DNA from: Tilletia caries
Lineage: Eukaryota > Basidiomycota > Exobasidiomycetes > Tilletiales > Tilletiaceae
Length of the DNA: 64,000 nt
Direction: 5' to 3'
NCBI GenBank assembly: GCA_032718865.1
Contig: JALUTQ010000007.1
Span: 186,001 to 250,000 of the forward strand
This document shows, piece after piece, positions 45,616 to 58,980 of this stretch (positions are counted from its first letter, which is position 1; the number at the start of each line of letters is the position of its first letter). Under the pieces are notes generated by a model. The model searched no databases. It worked only from the letters and a program-made list of their open reading frames with translations, and had not been told where the DNA came from. The position numbers were made by a program, and so were the translations under genes.

Positions 45616-47202
45616 ATGCCTGCACTCAGCTACGACGCGCCCCCGCCCGCACAGCACGGCGCACCCGCCCTCACCGACGTCGACGTCATCACCGCCTTCC
45701 ACTCCCTCCTCAAGGACGCCCTCGCACAGGCACGCGCAGAGGGCCTCATCAACGACGACCTCCTCGAACACGCAGGCGTAGACATACAGATCAACGGGCC
45801 CGCTCTCGCCCTGGCCTTCGCTGCCCTCCAGGCTGCCGGTCATCCACCCGCCATCAGGGCACCACACGGCAACTTCACCCTCGACAATGGGAACTGCCCG
45901 CCTTCCTTTCGCGTCTTCTTTGAGGAGTGGCAGAGGGAGGTCATCCCCATCCAGCGTCTCTCCTTGGAGGATCGACACTCGCTTATCAGGCTGATCTGCG
46001 ACCAGCCCACCCTGGCCGAGTCACAGCCGGACATCCCGCGCATCGCAGCAACGCTCAAGTCCATCGCCATAAACCTCGTCCAGCGGAGAACCTTCCAGCT
46101 CCTCTTCTCCGACGACCTCCAACACGCCCTCGAGTCCAACGTCCGGCCCACCCACTCCCCGCGGTCGTCGGGAGACTTTGGATCGAGGGGGAGTGAGAGC
46201 GGACGCGTCGTGAATCAGTACCAGCCTCCACCGGGATACGAACCACCGCCACAGCAGCCAGCCTCGAATCCAGCTGTCGCTGCTCCTCCCACTGCGGCCC
46301 AGCCACCACCACCAGAGAAAGATGGCCGACACCTGCCTCCACCTCCCCAACAGCAACAACAACAGCAACAACAACAACAACACCAAACCCTCAACCTCCC
46401 CAACATCTCCCTAACCCCACCACAACCCCCGCCACCCTCCCTAACAGACGACCCAAACCTAAACCTAATCCGCGAAACCCTGCTCTCCGCCCTCGCAGAC
46501 GTCCTAGCAACAACACCCACAATCAGACACCTCCTCCTGCGGAACAACCCCGAATGGAAGGCACACGCCTACTTCGCCTGTCTCTGTCTCGCCATCTTGG
46601 ACGTCGCGCTCCATCGCGTCACGCCCTCGGGTGGCGTCAGGTGTGTACAGAGCGGGAAGGCTCAGGGGAAGATTATCGGGATGGCCGATTGTCCGCTCCA
46701 GCTCAGACGGCTCCTTTGGGCCCTCAGTAATATCGGGGCCATGTGTCAACGGCTCGCCGAGGACGATGATCTGGCGGCGATCAAGCGGGCCGAGCGTGGG
46801 GACGACGACGACGACGATCATCATCAGTCCTCGTCCCTCGATTTGACGTCCCCGACGATGCAGACGAACCGCATCGAGCGGCTCCGCTATCGGCTCGAGA
46901 ACGGCGTCGATCGGGACTCGTCCTCATCTTCATCGTCATCTGCCAACAATCGACCCCCGACGCGCGAACCGGGCGCGGGAACACTCCGGCTCCAGACCAA
47001 CGTTACCGAGGTCTCCAACAATATCAACCAGCTCGCTCTGGGTATGTTATGTTACCTCCGTCTGCATATATAGAGAGACGAACAACCCCCGTGGAGCTGA
47101 ACTACTCTCCTCTTCTTATATGAAGCCTTCTTCAAGATCCCGACCTTCCGCGAACGACAGCGCGAGGCCTTCAAAGTCCTCGCAGCCGTAGAAACGCTGT
47201 GA
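45616..47202 (+). CDS. Conserved-looking hypothetical protein
   Basis: Exons 45616-47041 and 47126-47202 join to 500 residues. An N-terminal ordered region (about 20-175) contains VITAFHSLLKDALAQAR, FRVFFEEWQREVIPIQRLSL and LIRLICDQPTLAES. A Pro/Gln-rich linker with a polyglutamine run follows (about 195-270). A second helical region (about 280-385) contains LIRETLLSALADVLATTP, then AYFACLCLAILDVALHRV and LQLRRLLWALSNIGAM. The second exon encodes AFFKIPTFRERQREAFKVLA. I do not recognise the family. Shared promoter elements with the Utp12-domain gene suggest co-regulation. Confidence 0.75.
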
Positions 47203-47747
47203 AGAGAGATCGCGATCATTTCCTCTTCTCTTTGCTTCTGCTCTTCGCTTTCAACTCTATTTTCGGTTTCGTTCCCGCCCATCTTGACTGACTCTCTGCT
47301 CCACGTTCATTCGAACCTGGGCGGAGGTTCCGCCTATTTTTGTATCCTTTGCTCTTGAGTCTATACCTGTGCTGCAATTTTGGGGGGGGGGGGGGGTAAT
47401 ATGCCTGTACCCCCATGTCCCGTCTTATATTCATCTGCTTTGTTCCTTGCTTCGGCCTGCTCCTTCTTCTCCTTGCTGAAGAGGGGCGGCAAAAGCAGGT
47501 TGGGCAGGTGTGCGCCGAGGTCAGATGGAAACTGGAACCAGTTGGAATTTTTCTAGGAAGCCAACAGAGGAATTAGAGACAAGGGGAAGGGAGGCGGAAA
47601 AGTTGGAAACGGGTGGATGTGCAGGACATCGATAAAAGATGCCATGAAAGGGCCGCGGCGCGAGGGAGGCGAGCGAGCCCACTGGAGTGTGACGAGGTAG
47701 GAAGGTGACGGAGGTGGGGTGTTGGCGCCGGGGACAGAAGAAAAAAA
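47203..47747. other. Convergent 3' intergenic region
   Basis: Between the hypothetical gene and SEC63. It includes a G homopolymer of about 15 at 47382-47396. No gene seen. Confidence 0.6.
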
Positions 47748-50700
47748 TCAATCCGACTCATCGCTAGAATCCTCCGACTCCTCCTCAAGAACATCATCGT
47801 CCGTCGCACTCGAGTCATCGTCGTCCTCATCATCCTCAGCTCTCCGCTTGACCCGCTCGCCGCGCATAGCAGCCATCTGACCCGCCAGACTGAAGAGGCG
47901 CACGGGTCAGAAAAACACAGCTCGAAAAAAAAAAAAAAAAGGAAAAGAGGAAGCCCAAGACCACAAGGGAAGGCGGAAGATTAAAGAGAACTCACGTATC
48001 CTCATCCGGATCCGAAATATCATCCTCAACATCCTCCCCATCCAACGCACTCGGATCATCAACCCTCAACTTCACCGGCTTGCTCGCCTCCGAGCCCAAA
48101 TACGAGTCCGACACCACAAACGCCTGGAAGGTGTACAGCGCCGCCTGAGGCGGCGCTTGGAATTGGATCGAGTACGTCCGGACTCGGTCCGGCCCGATGT
48201 CGGTTAGGCGTGTTGGGTGCACGATCACCCGGTCGAGCTTGTGGTCGCCGAGGAAGACCCACCAGTGAGGCTTGCGCTCCTGTAGAAAATACACAAACCA
48301 AAGGTGTGAGTTTCCACTGGTTCGATCACGATTCCCGTCCTACCTTCCTTCCTCCTTCGGTTGCCCCTCCAAAGGCGGAAATGAAAATGTACTCACATCA
48401 AGGAAGTACGGCGCCCGCGCATACCCAATCGCCTGCTTCCCATCCTTAGCCTTATCCTCATTCCGCCCAATAAGAGCATCCAGCTTCGTATCATCATCGT
48501 CCTCCGTGCCCGGCCGGACGTCCGAGTCCGAGTTCAGGCTCGCAGCAGCGCTGTCCGGTGAGACGCCGTTCGTCATCATCTTGCGGTTCGTCCGGAGCGG
48601 GGAGAGGCAGACCTTGATCACGAATTGCACGATGGCGCCCGTTGTAACCAGGCGCTCGCCGACCACTGTGGACAAGAGGAGAGGGTGGGGGGGAAAGGTA
48701 GGTATTCCGCATCAATGGTCAGCAACACCTTTCCCTTTTCCCCGCCATCGAGCCAAGAAAGAACGCACCCTTGAAATAAGCATCAACAAGCTCAACCCGC
48801 GGCCACTCCCCAGCAACCTTAACCATCTCCTCATACTCCTTCCCACCCACCCCAGCACCACCCGCACCACCCACAGCCAAAATCTTCCTCCGCTGCTCAT
48901 CCGGCATATTCCAAAAACCCTGAATGCCAAGCCCACCAAGCTTACTCCCACTGACCAGCGCCTGCGCACGCGCGATGGTGAGGTGCGGCAGTTGCATCAG
49001 TTCTTGCACGGGGCGGGGCTCAATTAGGGGTACGGCTTGGACGAGGCATTGGACGGTGTGCATGATTTCCAGGGTTTCGTTGAGCCAGTTGTGTGCGAGG
49101 GAGATGGAGAGGGTGCCGTTCAGGAGTTGGGTTGCTTTGAGTCCGATGCGATAGATTTCTAGTTTTGCGCATAAGGTGACGAGATTGATTAGGTGAGATT
49201 TAGGGGGAAAGACTAGGAAGGGCAGAAGGAGGGAAAGAACCAGGGAGACGTACCGGTGTTCAGCTTCTTGTTCTTGCTCTCCAACCGGAGGAAGTACGCG
49301 TAAAGGAGGGTCAACGACCTCCGGATCGACTGCGACTTGAACTGCGAACAAACAAAATCATAAGAGGGATAGACGTGAGTGATGGGGAAAAAACAGAGAA
49401 CAGAGAGAAAAGGAAAGCTCACATCACCATCATCAATCAACCACCATCGCGGATCATACTCAGCAAGCAGGGCCGACAGCTCCCCCCTCAGCGCCACAAA
49501 GTCCTCCTCATACGGCAACTTGCCGCGCTTGTCGTACGCGGGCGCATCAAACTCCTCAGCAATGGCGATCATCGCAACCAGACGGCCGACAGGCGTGTCT
49601 TCGCGCAGATTCTTGAAGAAGGATTGGGCGGTGCCGTTGATGATGCCGTCCTTGGTGCGGGAGCGGGAGCCGTACCACCATTTAGCCTGAGGCGGAAAGA
49701 AGAAAGTGGGAGTAAAAAAAAAAAGCGTAAATGAGATTTGGGCTTCTTTCCATTGACCATGGAGACTTTTTTTTTCACGTACGACGAGGTATGGCAAGCC
49801 AAGGCCGAACAAGATGCCGTACACGCCCAGCACCCAGACGTTGTTCTGGCCCTCGATAATCCAGGTCGGGAGCGCGATGCCCATGCTCATCTCCTGCCGT
49901 CCATCGGGATGTCCGTAGAGCTCGAAGTTCTTGCGGATCGTCTCGTCGGTAAGGCTAAGGGGGGGAGCGAGAGGGTGTGTGAGGGTTGCTTTTCAGGGGG
50001 GGCAGCGACGCAAGATTCTTTTGAGAACCTGAGGTTGGGGAACTACTTACGATTTGTACGCCTTGGTCAGTTCGATGAACTGAGATTCGGCCCATTCCTT
50101 GGTCTGGTTCGCGACGAGCTCAATCTTGTCCGGGTGGCTAAGAGATACGAAGTGGCGCGAGGTTGGGAGACGGAGAGAAATGTCAGTCAACGTCAACGCG
50201 CACAAAGGACCGCAAAAGGGACGTGAATATGAGATGGTTACAACTGACAATTTGACGCTCAATTTCTTGTAGTGCTTCTTGATCTCCTTTTCGGTAGCTG
50301 AGGTCTTGATGCCGAGGATGGTAAAAGGGTCGTAGACGGGGTGTGTCGAGTTGGTCGCTGCGTTGGCGATCTTTTGGGACAGGTACGCTACTGCGGACCA
50401 GCCGACGAGGATAAAGAGGACGCTGCGAGAGGAGAGTTGCGGGGTCAGTTCAACAGAAGAAGTACGCTGAGGGTAGGAGGGGAAGGACAGGGACATACCG
50501 TGCGCTGACCTGCGGGTTGGTCAAGCTTCGCTTTCGGAGATTCTTAATAGCCTTCACTTTTTGACCCTTGACGTCGAACCAGCTCTGATTGCGGTCTGCA
50601 GGGGGGGAGAGCAACACCAAGGGCAAAATCAGATGCGCTGGTCCAGCCGCTGCGCTGAGAATTGGAAGGACTCACCTCGCTTGGAGGACAGGACGGTGGT

Positions 50701-50790
50701 GTAGGTGAGAGGGACGAGGATGAGGAGGAGGAAGGTGAGGACAAAGGTGTAGAACTGTCCCCCCTCTTCGTCATACTTGTACTCCGACAT
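47748..50790 (-). CDS. SEC63: Sec63, ER translocation J-protein
   Basis: Eleven exons (50790-50676, 50595-50499, 50422-50249, 50137-50051, 49954-49783, 49686-49423, 49341-49254, 49158-48769, 48665-48397, 48279-47996, 47889-47748) join in phase to 693 residues (yeast Sec63: 663). Membrane span one follows the N-terminus (FVLTFLLLILVPLTY) and span two is VLFILVGWSAVAYL. The J-domain follows, with YDPFTILGIKTSATEKEI and the HPD motif in KKLSVKFHPDKIE, then span three near GVYGILFGLGLPYLV. The SEC63/Brl domain covers WWYGSRSRTKDG through ARAPYFLD and ERKPHWWVFLGDHK, and the tail is acidic (DDDSSATDDD...). It partners Sec61/Sec62 and recruits BiP for post-translational import into the ER. It is divergent from the sorting nexin gene. 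Confidence 0.95.
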
Positions 50791-51218
50791 GGTGTGTTGG
50801 GCTCCGTGCGCGTGGTACTGTCCAGGGACGGAGGAGACGCGCGCGAGGCAGCTACTGTGGAGATGGAGGGCGGTACCAGCGCGTGCGCTTCAGGAGTCTC
50901 GTTGCTGCTGAGTGCTGAGTGCGCGGACTGCTGAGCTGTGTGGCTGTCTGCTGTCTGCTGTCGTCGCGATGGCTGGCGCGTGTGCAGAAGCTTCCAAATG
51001 AGGTCGACGTCGTGGAAGCGGTGGAGCTGGTGGAGTGGTGGCCGGCTCATCGGACCGAAACACCGATCCATACCATACACCGGAGACTGGAGACTCCAGC
51101 TGAGACTCGGTCTCGAATCTCGATGCGCTTCCTGGCCGGCCTCCTCACTCACTCATCGCCGCCTCGCTCTCCGCCATCGTCGCAGGGAAGATCGTCAGGG
51201 AGAGCGAGGTGAGAAACA

Positions 51219-51959
51219 ATGTCGTCGCTGTTCAACGAGTCGCGCTCCTCGGCTGGAGTCAATCCGCTGTCGGCCTCGACCTCCTTCTGGGCAGACGAGG
51301 AAGAGTCGCCATGGGGTGCACCTCCGCCTTCTTCCAACGCTCGCCCAGCAGCAAGCCCAGAGGAACCCATCAGCGCGCCTGAATCCAATCCCTTCGCAGC
51401 AGCGACTGCATCGTCCTCGTCCAACTACGCTGCTACAACATCACCGCCCGCCTTCGAACGCTCCAACAGCGGCTTCGGGGGCGAGACCGACATCGACGCT
51501 ATCGGAAGTACCTTCGGAGCACCATCAGCATCAACCGGCTTCGGCGCGCTTGACGACGGACCTCTAGATTCGCGCACCGCAAATCCCTTCGCAGCTCCCC
51601 AATCGTCTGCGTCCTCCGCATCCGTCGGCGGAGCAGAAGGATTCGCATCGCCGAGCCGCGCATATGGAGAGGACAGGCAGCGGGACGTAGGCGTAAGACA
51701 TCCCTACGCTGATGAATCCCCGTCGTCCGGCTTTAGCAATGGACGTCAGCCCGCCGCTGCGCATCCCACCTACCAGCGTCCCGCGCAAGAACAGCAGCAG
51801 CAGCAACAGCAACATTACTCCACATACCCAAGTCGTCAGCCACCCCAGCAGCAGCAGCAACCTCGCCAAGATCCTTATCATCCCTATCCGCAACAGCATC
51901 AACAACGCCAACAACAGCCTCCCGGTCCTTCCCCTGCCCAGTACCAACAGCGCCAGTAT

Positions 51960-52019
<60 letters not shown>

Positions 52020-52838
52020 CAACCCGGCCCGAACGGCCCTTACGCCGCCCAGCAGCAACAGGGTCCCCTCCATGGGCGAGCACAGTCACATTACCAGCAG
52101 CAGCAGCCACCCCGCGTTCCCCAACATCAACAGCCTCCACCCGTCGTTCCAGCGACGCCATACTCGCCCTTTGCGCGTGTGGACAGTCTGAATACGCGTC
52201 GGGAGACGTTGGAGGAGATGTATGGCGTACCTGAGAACTTCCTCGAGGTGGAAGTCAAGAATCCCATCACGCATGGTATGTGTCAGGGTTCATGGCAGAG
52301 CAGGGGTTTCAAATGACATGCTTACGTGTGGTTCTTCCCCCCTCGTGATCAGGATTCGGACGCAAGATGTATACAGACTACGAGATCGTCACTCGAGTGA
52401 GTTCACGCCTCTCCTGTCCGCATGAATGCGCCGTTTACTCAGTGGCCTGACCAAATTACTCGATTCTTCGAATTCAGACCAACATCCCCGCCTTCAAGGT
52501 ACGATATTCTGCCGTGCGTCGGCGCTACTCCGACTTCGAGTTCTTCCGCGAGATCCTCGAGCGAGAGACGACACGCGTCAACATCCCACCCTTGCCTGGG
52601 AAAGTTTTGACGAGCCGCTTCACGGATGAAGTCATTGAGTCGCGTCGGGAGGGGCTGGAGCGATTCCTTAGCATCGTCGCAGGTCATCCGCTTCTTCAGG
52701 TCAGTGAATGGCATTTGAATGATGGGGGATTTCTGGGGCCTGGTTGCTGATATATATCCTTTGTGTTCGCAGACTGGAAGCAAGATTCTCTCCGCCTTCC
52801 TTCAAGACCCCGCCTTCGACAAGTCGCAGTGGATGTAA
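51219..52838 (+). CDS. SNX3: Sorting nexin-3 (PX domain), with long disordered N-terminus
   Basis: Exons 51219-52275, 52353-52396, 52478-52699 and 52773-52838 give 462 residues. The C-terminal 130 residues are a PX domain of Snx3/Grd19 type: [58 protein letters not shown] and [20 protein letters not shown]. It should bind PI3P on endosomes and serve retromer-dependent recycling. Yeast Grd19 has 162 residues; here some 300 extra N-terminal residues are rich in Ser, Ala, Pro and Gln, including about 18 consecutive Gln encoded by CAG/CAA at 51961-52023. The ATG at 51219 is the first in this frame after the divergent SEC63 promoter. Confidence 0.92.
51961..52023 (+). repeat. CAG/CAA run coding polyglutamine in SNX3
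   Basis: Near-perfect CAG repeat of about 16 units ending in CAA units. Confidence 0.9.
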
Positions 52839-53481
52839 AAGCAAGCCACAATCACTCGAAAATCCGTCTTGGCCCCAACCCCCCCTTCCCCCCGATTCTG
52901 GGTCGTCTCACCCATCTACATACTCCTTCTCCTCATGCAAGACGTCTCTCTTTCTTTGTTTCCGGTACGGGTGGGAAAAGCACGCCAGGGCATTCTGATC
53001 TTGCTGCTCGCACAAAATCAAAAATCTTCGCCCAAGAAATGTATGTTATGCCTGTCTTGCCATTGAGAAGAAGGCTTGTTTTGTCTGCATTGATCTTTTC
53101 CGACCCGCGCAGGGGCAGGGCACGGAGCAGGAAAGCGGTCGGGACTGGGGACCTTCGCCCTCGCAGAAGAAGGCAGGTCCGAAGGTGACGACGGTCAGGA
53201 TGCGGATCGCAGTCAAGAACACATCACAAAGGGATTATATGTATTCGAATCACACGACCACCCTCGCTATCCTCGCCTCCGCTCCACAACGAAAGGTCGT
53301 GAACGAGGATCGTGGCGAAAAAAAAGAAGATCTTCTTGCGCCAAGAGGAGACATGGAATCAGGATAACACACGTAGAAGACTGCTTCTCTATCGGCTGGC
53401 AAACGCTTCCGCTGAACGCTGAAGTCCTTCCCTTCCCGGCTAGTGCGCCGAGCAAACGGGTGGGCGCGCCGCGATCAGCGA
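52839..53481. other. Intergenic stretch downstream of SNX3
   Basis: No gene or repeat recognised; it contains the SNX3 3' region. Confidence 0.5.
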
Positions 53482-53680
53482 TCAGGTCCTATGAGGCCAA
53501 AGGACCTCTGCCTTCCCCTGACCTTATTCGCGATCCACTTATGGAGAGGTTGTGCCTGTGAGGGGGTCCTTCTATATGTGGGCGAGTATGTACTACGGAG
53601 GTTTGACTGCGGTTTGTTTGTTTGTTAATCCCCTCGTTTGTTTGTTGCGCAACTTTCCTCGGTTTATTCTGTATTCCGTC
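53482..53680 (+). repeat. Left copy of a diverged direct repeat flanking the ABC transporter region
   Basis: Two blocks match 60211-60533 in the same order and orientation: CAGG-CCTA-GGCC-AAGGACCT-TGCCTTCCC-TGACCTT at 53482-53525, and CTCGTTTGTTTGTTGCGC followed by a CTTT-C-GGTTTATTCTGT stretch at 53633-53672, preceded by TTTGTTTGTT. The spacing between blocks is shorter here (about 110 bases) than in the right copy. Confidence 0.7.
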
Positions 53681-54165
53681 CAGCTATGTAATTAATAATT
53701 ATCGACGGTGAGTTTATCCCGGACGGAGCCATCTTTCCGACGATCAACTCGCCAGATTAGTAACAGTAGAGCGTGTTACTGTTCGAAGCCCACGCACTAC
53801 GGTCAATCTGTGACTGGGCGCCACCTGCACACTACTGGCTCATTCACACCGCGGTAGTTCCTTCCGGTCGTCGACCAGACGGAGGCGAATGTCCAGTCCT
53901 AGGGAGGTTAACAAGAGCTAGGGCCTCCTGAGGCATGAGATCTGTCACGCAGGCCCGGGCCTCGGCGCATCGATCCCTCTGTGCAATCACTCGCGTCCCG
54001 GGGAGTTCTGTTCCGCTCACGACCTACGCCGGCTTACCTCCCGCCGCTTCTCTTCCTGTCAGCTGTGTCCAGGATTGCTCAGCTGAGGGTCCTGCCTGCT
54101 CAATCTTCCGACTCCTCAACCCCAAGCCCCTACAACACCTCAACTCCCCTTAATGTACAAAAAGG
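53681..54165. other. Upstream region of the ABC transporter
   Basis: No coding frame with support. It probably contains regulatory sequence for the transporter. Confidence 0.4.
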
Positions 54166-54173
54166 TATATAAG
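54166..54173 (+). promoter_or_regulatory. TATA box of the ABC transporter gene
   Basis: TATATAAG, 82 bases upstream of the ATG at 54248. Confidence 0.6.
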
Positions 54174-54247
54174 AGATGGTCCATTTCAGCGATCAATAGA
54201 TTCTCCCAACTCACACTATAACGGACGCCCAATTTACTACATCCACC

Positions 54248-57200
54248 ATGGCAGACAGCCAACGCCGTCCCCGCACCGCTGAGATCGAGGTCATCGACGA
54301 TGGTCGCACGGACTCAACAATCCACACGCCGCCCGCAGGCTTGGAATCGCCCTCCGCAACCGGCGTCAATGTCGAGGGGGCCAAAGAGACTTTCCACGAC
54401 CTCGAAAAGTCGCTCTCAAACGCCAGCAAACAAAATGGACAAGCCCAGAAGGAGAAGGACGTCGAGGCCCAGGAGGAAGAGGAAGAATTCAGTCTGGTCG
54501 AGTGAGTGTATTCACCATGTTCACGATTGCTACCAGTGAAATGTGCTGAAGATTTTGCGAATCGCCCTCCAGTTACCTTCAAACCGTGTACACCGAATCC
54601 TCGCATGCCGGTGTCAAGGCAAAGCGGGTCGGTGTGACTTGGGACGACCTGACCGTTCGCGGTGTGGGCTCGATGCAACTCAAGATCCGAACTTTCCCAG
54701 ATGCCGTTATGGGAGCGTTCCTCGGCCCCGTCTTCAAAATCGCCGGCAAGCTAGGTGTATTCAAGATGGGCGAACGGAAAATCCTGCAAGGATTCAACGG
54801 CAGCATCCAGCCAGGTCAGATGGTCCTCGTCGTCGGTCGACCGGGAAGCGGATGCTCTACATTCCTCAAGGTCATTGCCAATCAGCGTCAGGGATACCTC
54901 GGCGTTGACGGCGACGTGAAATACGGCGGGGTCGACTCAGTGGAGATGGACAAGCGTTATCGTGGCGAGGTCGTCTACTGCGAAGAGGACGACCAACACA
55001 ACGCCACCCTCGGTGTTGCCGACACCGTTGACTTTGCTCTCAGCATGAAGACCCCCGGTCACCGCATCGACCGATGGACCCAGAAGAAAGACTTCCGCAA
55101 AGATGTCACCAACGCTCTCTTGAAGATGCTCAACATTTCTCACACCAAGGACACCCGCGTCGGCTCTTCCTTCGTCCGCGGTGTCTCGGGTGGCGAACGG
55201 AAGCGAGTTTCTATCGCAGAGATGTGTGAGTATTCGACGTAGTAGACTTTCTGATACCCCGTCTAGCACAAGGCTGACGATCTTATGATTTCCCTCTGAC
55301 AGTTGCAACTCGCGCGTGCGTGCTCTCGTGGGACAACTCTACCCGAGGTCTTGACGCTTCTACCGCTCTTGACTTCGCCAAGTCACTGCGGGTCATCACC
55401 GACATTTTGCAACTCTCCATCTTCACCTCGCTGTACCAGGCCGGTGAAGGTATCTACGACCAATTCGACAAGGTCCTTGTTATCGACAACGGGCGATGTG
55501 TTTACTTTGGCCCTACCAAGGATGCACGCGAGTACATGATCTCCATCGGCTTCCAGAACATGCCTCGTCAGACCACAGCAGATTACCTCTCCGGTTGCAC
55601 TGATGTCAACGAGCGCAGGCTGGTCGAAGACGGCCACCGCTTCTCCGTCTCCAACCCTCCAACTCCCGAGACGCTCGAACAGGCATACAAGGAGTCGGAG
55701 ATCTACAAGAACGAACTCGAGCTGAGACGTGACTATCAGAACAACTGCGCCCAGGACACCAAGGCGGTCGACGAGTTCAAGCAGTCAGTCCTCAACGACA
55801 AGCACCGCGGTGTCTCGAAGAAGTCGCAGTACACAATTCCACTTGCTGAGCAGGTCTGGCACCTTATCCGTCGTCAAATGCTCATCACTGCCGGTGACAA
55901 GCGCGACATTTTCATCTCCTACTTTACCTCGATCGCCATCGCCTGCATTGTCGGATCGTGCTTCCTCAACCTGCCACAAACTGCCGCCGGTGGCTTCACT
56001 CGTGGTGGTCTTCGTGAGTCTTTGGAGGGTCAGTTCGAAAAGGGGATTTTGGACAGACATCTAACAGTCGCTCTTCTGCATCCCTATCTCAGTCTTCATC
56101 GGTCTTCTGTTCAACGCTCTCGTCGCTTTCTCCGAACTACCAACGCAGATGGGCAACCGTCCCATCCTATACAAGCAGCAAGGATACTGTTTCTACCGTC
56201 CCGCCTCACTCTCGCTCGCTCAGCTGTGTGCCGACATCCCCTTCAGCTTCCCGCGCATCCTCATCTTCTCGATCATCCTCTACTTCATGACGGGTCTGGT
56301 CCGTGAGGCAGGTGCCTTCTTCGCCTTCTTCATTACGGTTTACGTCACTTTCCTTGCGATGACGGCATTGTTCCGCATCTTCGGTACCGTGTGCCAGTCT
56401 TACGATGTCGCGGCGCGGCTGGCTTCGGTCATCATCAGTGCCCTCGTGCTCTTCGCCGGCTACGTGATTCCTCGGAATGCGATGGCGCGATGGCTTTACT
56501 GGATCTCGTACATTAACCCCCTTTACTACGGATTCTCCGCGCTCATGATCAGTAAGTAGCACGCTTTGATGCAGACCCCGCATGCTGTTGATACTGATCC
56601 CGATACACTACCCCTCCTCAGACGAGTTTAAGGACCTGCAGCTCGAGTGCGTCGGAGCATACATCACACCTCGTGGTCCTGGCTACCCTGAGGTGCTTGG
56701 TGCCAACCAGGCTTGCACGTTGGTCGGCGCAGAACCTGGAAACCCTGTTGTCCCTGGCATTGCCTACATCCGCATTGCGTTCGGATATGATCGTGGCGAT
56801 CAGTGGCTCGACTTCGGTATTGTCTGCATCTTCCTCGTCGGTTTCGTCGTCCTGGCAGCGCTTGCGGTCGAATTTTTCGAGCACGGACGCTTTTCGAGCA
56901 GCCTGGTCGTCAAGAAGACGCCCAGCAAGGAGGAAGAGAAGCTCAACGAGCGACTCGCTGAGCGTGCTGATCGCAGCAAGCCCAGGGAGGAGCGCCCACT
57001 CGATGTCAAGTCACAGCCATTCACCTGGGAGAAGCTCTGCTACACGGTTCCAGTCCCTGGTGGCCACCGTCAACTTCTCGACAATGTCGACGGGTTCTGC
57101 GTCCCCGGTACTCTCACTGCGTTAATGGGCGCTTCAGGCGCCGGCAAGACTACCCTCCTGGACGTCCTGGCAGACCGCAAGTCCATCGGTGTCATTTCCG

Positions 57201-58980
57201 GTGACCGACTAATCAGCGCAAAACCGATTGACAAAGCTTTCCAGCGTGGCTGTGGTTACGCCGAGCAGCAGGATATTCACGAATTCACCACCACGGTTCG
57301 CGAGGCCCTGCGCTTCTCCGCTTACCTTCGTCAACCGGTTCACGTCAGCAAGGAAGAAAAAGATGCGTACGTCGAGGAGATCATCGAGCTGCTCGAACTA
57401 CAAGATCTCGCCGAAGCCATGGTCGGTGTTCCCGAGTTTGGTCTTTCTGTCGGAGATCGCAAGCGTGTGACGATCGGAGTCGAGCTCGCTGCCAAACCCG
57501 AACTTCTTCTCTTCCTCGACGAGCCGACATCGGGTCTCGACGGACAGACCGCTTACAACGTCATTCGCTTCCTCAAGAAGCTTGCTGCTGCCGGCCAGGC
57601 AATTCTTTGCACGATCCATCAGCCCAACAGTTTGCTCTTCGAAAACTTCGATCGCTTGCTCCTTCTTCAACGAGGTGGCCAGGTCGTCTACTTTGGTCCC
57701 GTCGGTCAAGACTCGGTGCACGTCCGCGACTACTTTGCTGCCAACGGAGCCGTCTGCCCCGACAATGTCAACCCTGCCGAATACATGCTCGACGCCATCG
57801 GGGCCGGTCTGCAAAAACGTGTCGGTTCTCGCGACTGGGCGGAGATCTACAAGGACTCAGAATTGTACCAGGACAACCTGCGCACCATTAAGGAGGTCAA
57901 GCAAGAGTGCGCGGACAAGCCCTTGCAACTCGAAGATGGTGACAAGGAATACGCTACGCCGTACATGACGCAGTTGCGGCTTGTGGTCAACCGTTCCCTC
58001 ATCTCCTCATGGCGCCAACCCGACTACCAGTTCACTCGTCTCTTCCAGCACGCTGCCATTGCCCTCCTCTCCGGTCTTATCTTCCTTCAACTCGACAACA
58101 GCGTCGCTTCCATACAGTATCGCATTTTCGGCGTCTTCATGCTCACGATTGTCCCCGCGCTCATTCTCGCCCAGACGGAGCCTTACTACATCATGGCACG
58201 AGGCGTATTCAACCGCGAGGCGTCAAGCAAGATGTACTCGGGCACGATCTTCGCCATGGGTCAGCTTGCGTCGGAGATTCCCTTCTCCATTGCCTGTGCC
58301 CTCGTCTTCTTCCTGCTCTTCTACTTCCCGGCCCACTTCCAGTACTCAAGCGACCGAGCTGGCTATTTCTTCGCCTTCGCGCTGCTGGTCGAGCTCTTCG
58401 CGGTCACGCTTGCGCAGGCCATCGCTGCGCTGTCGCCCTCCGTCTACATCGCTGCGCTCACCAACCCCTTCCTGATCATCATCTTCTCGCTCTTCTGTGG
58501 TGTCACCAGTGAGTACTCCGTTTCATGTGTCACTTTGTGGAGTTCATGGTTCTGATCACCAACTGTTTCGCTTTCGCCCCTACAGTCCCCAAGCCCAGCA
58601 TCCCCAGCTACTGGCGATCATGGCTGTACCAACTTGACCCTTTCACCCGACTCGTCGGTGGTTTGGTTGCCAACGAGCTCGGCGGTCTGGAGATCCGCTG
58701 CGCAGACCAGGAATTCACTCGCTTCGACCCTCCTAGTGGCCAGAGCTGCCAGCAGTGGGCCGGTCCATTCGTGAGCTCCAGCGGCGGGTACCTCAACAAC
58801 CCGGACGCAACAAGCCAGTGCTTGTACTGTCCGTACTCGGTCGGTGACGAGTTCCTGCCCCAGGTCGGACTCGTCTTCGGAACGCGCGGACGGGACATCG
58901 GTATCTTCTGTGCCTACATCGCCTTCAACATTGCCGTCCTTCTCGTAGCTGCGAAGTACCTCCGGTTCGCCAACCGATAA
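54248..58980 (+). CDS. PDR-type full-size ABC transporter (ABCG, CDR/Snq2-like)
   Basis: Exons 54248-54501, 54573-55225, 55303-56013, 56093-56551, 56622-58508 and 58586-58980 give 1452 residues in the (NBD-TMD)2 order of pleiotropic drug resistance pumps. NBD1 has the fungal Walker A GRPGSGCST (about 173), signature VSGGERKRVSIAE and the weakened Walker B SWDNSTRGLD. NBD2 has Walker A GASGAGKTT (about 862), a degenerate signature SVGDRKRVTIG and Walker B LLLFLDEPTSGLDG. This asymmetry is normal for the family. Six-span membrane regions follow each NBD, with a Cys-bearing extracellular loop before the last span (CQQW...CLYC). It is expected at the plasma membrane, exporting lipophilic compounds. 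It lies between two direct repeats with a truncated SurE-like gene. Confidence 0.95.
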
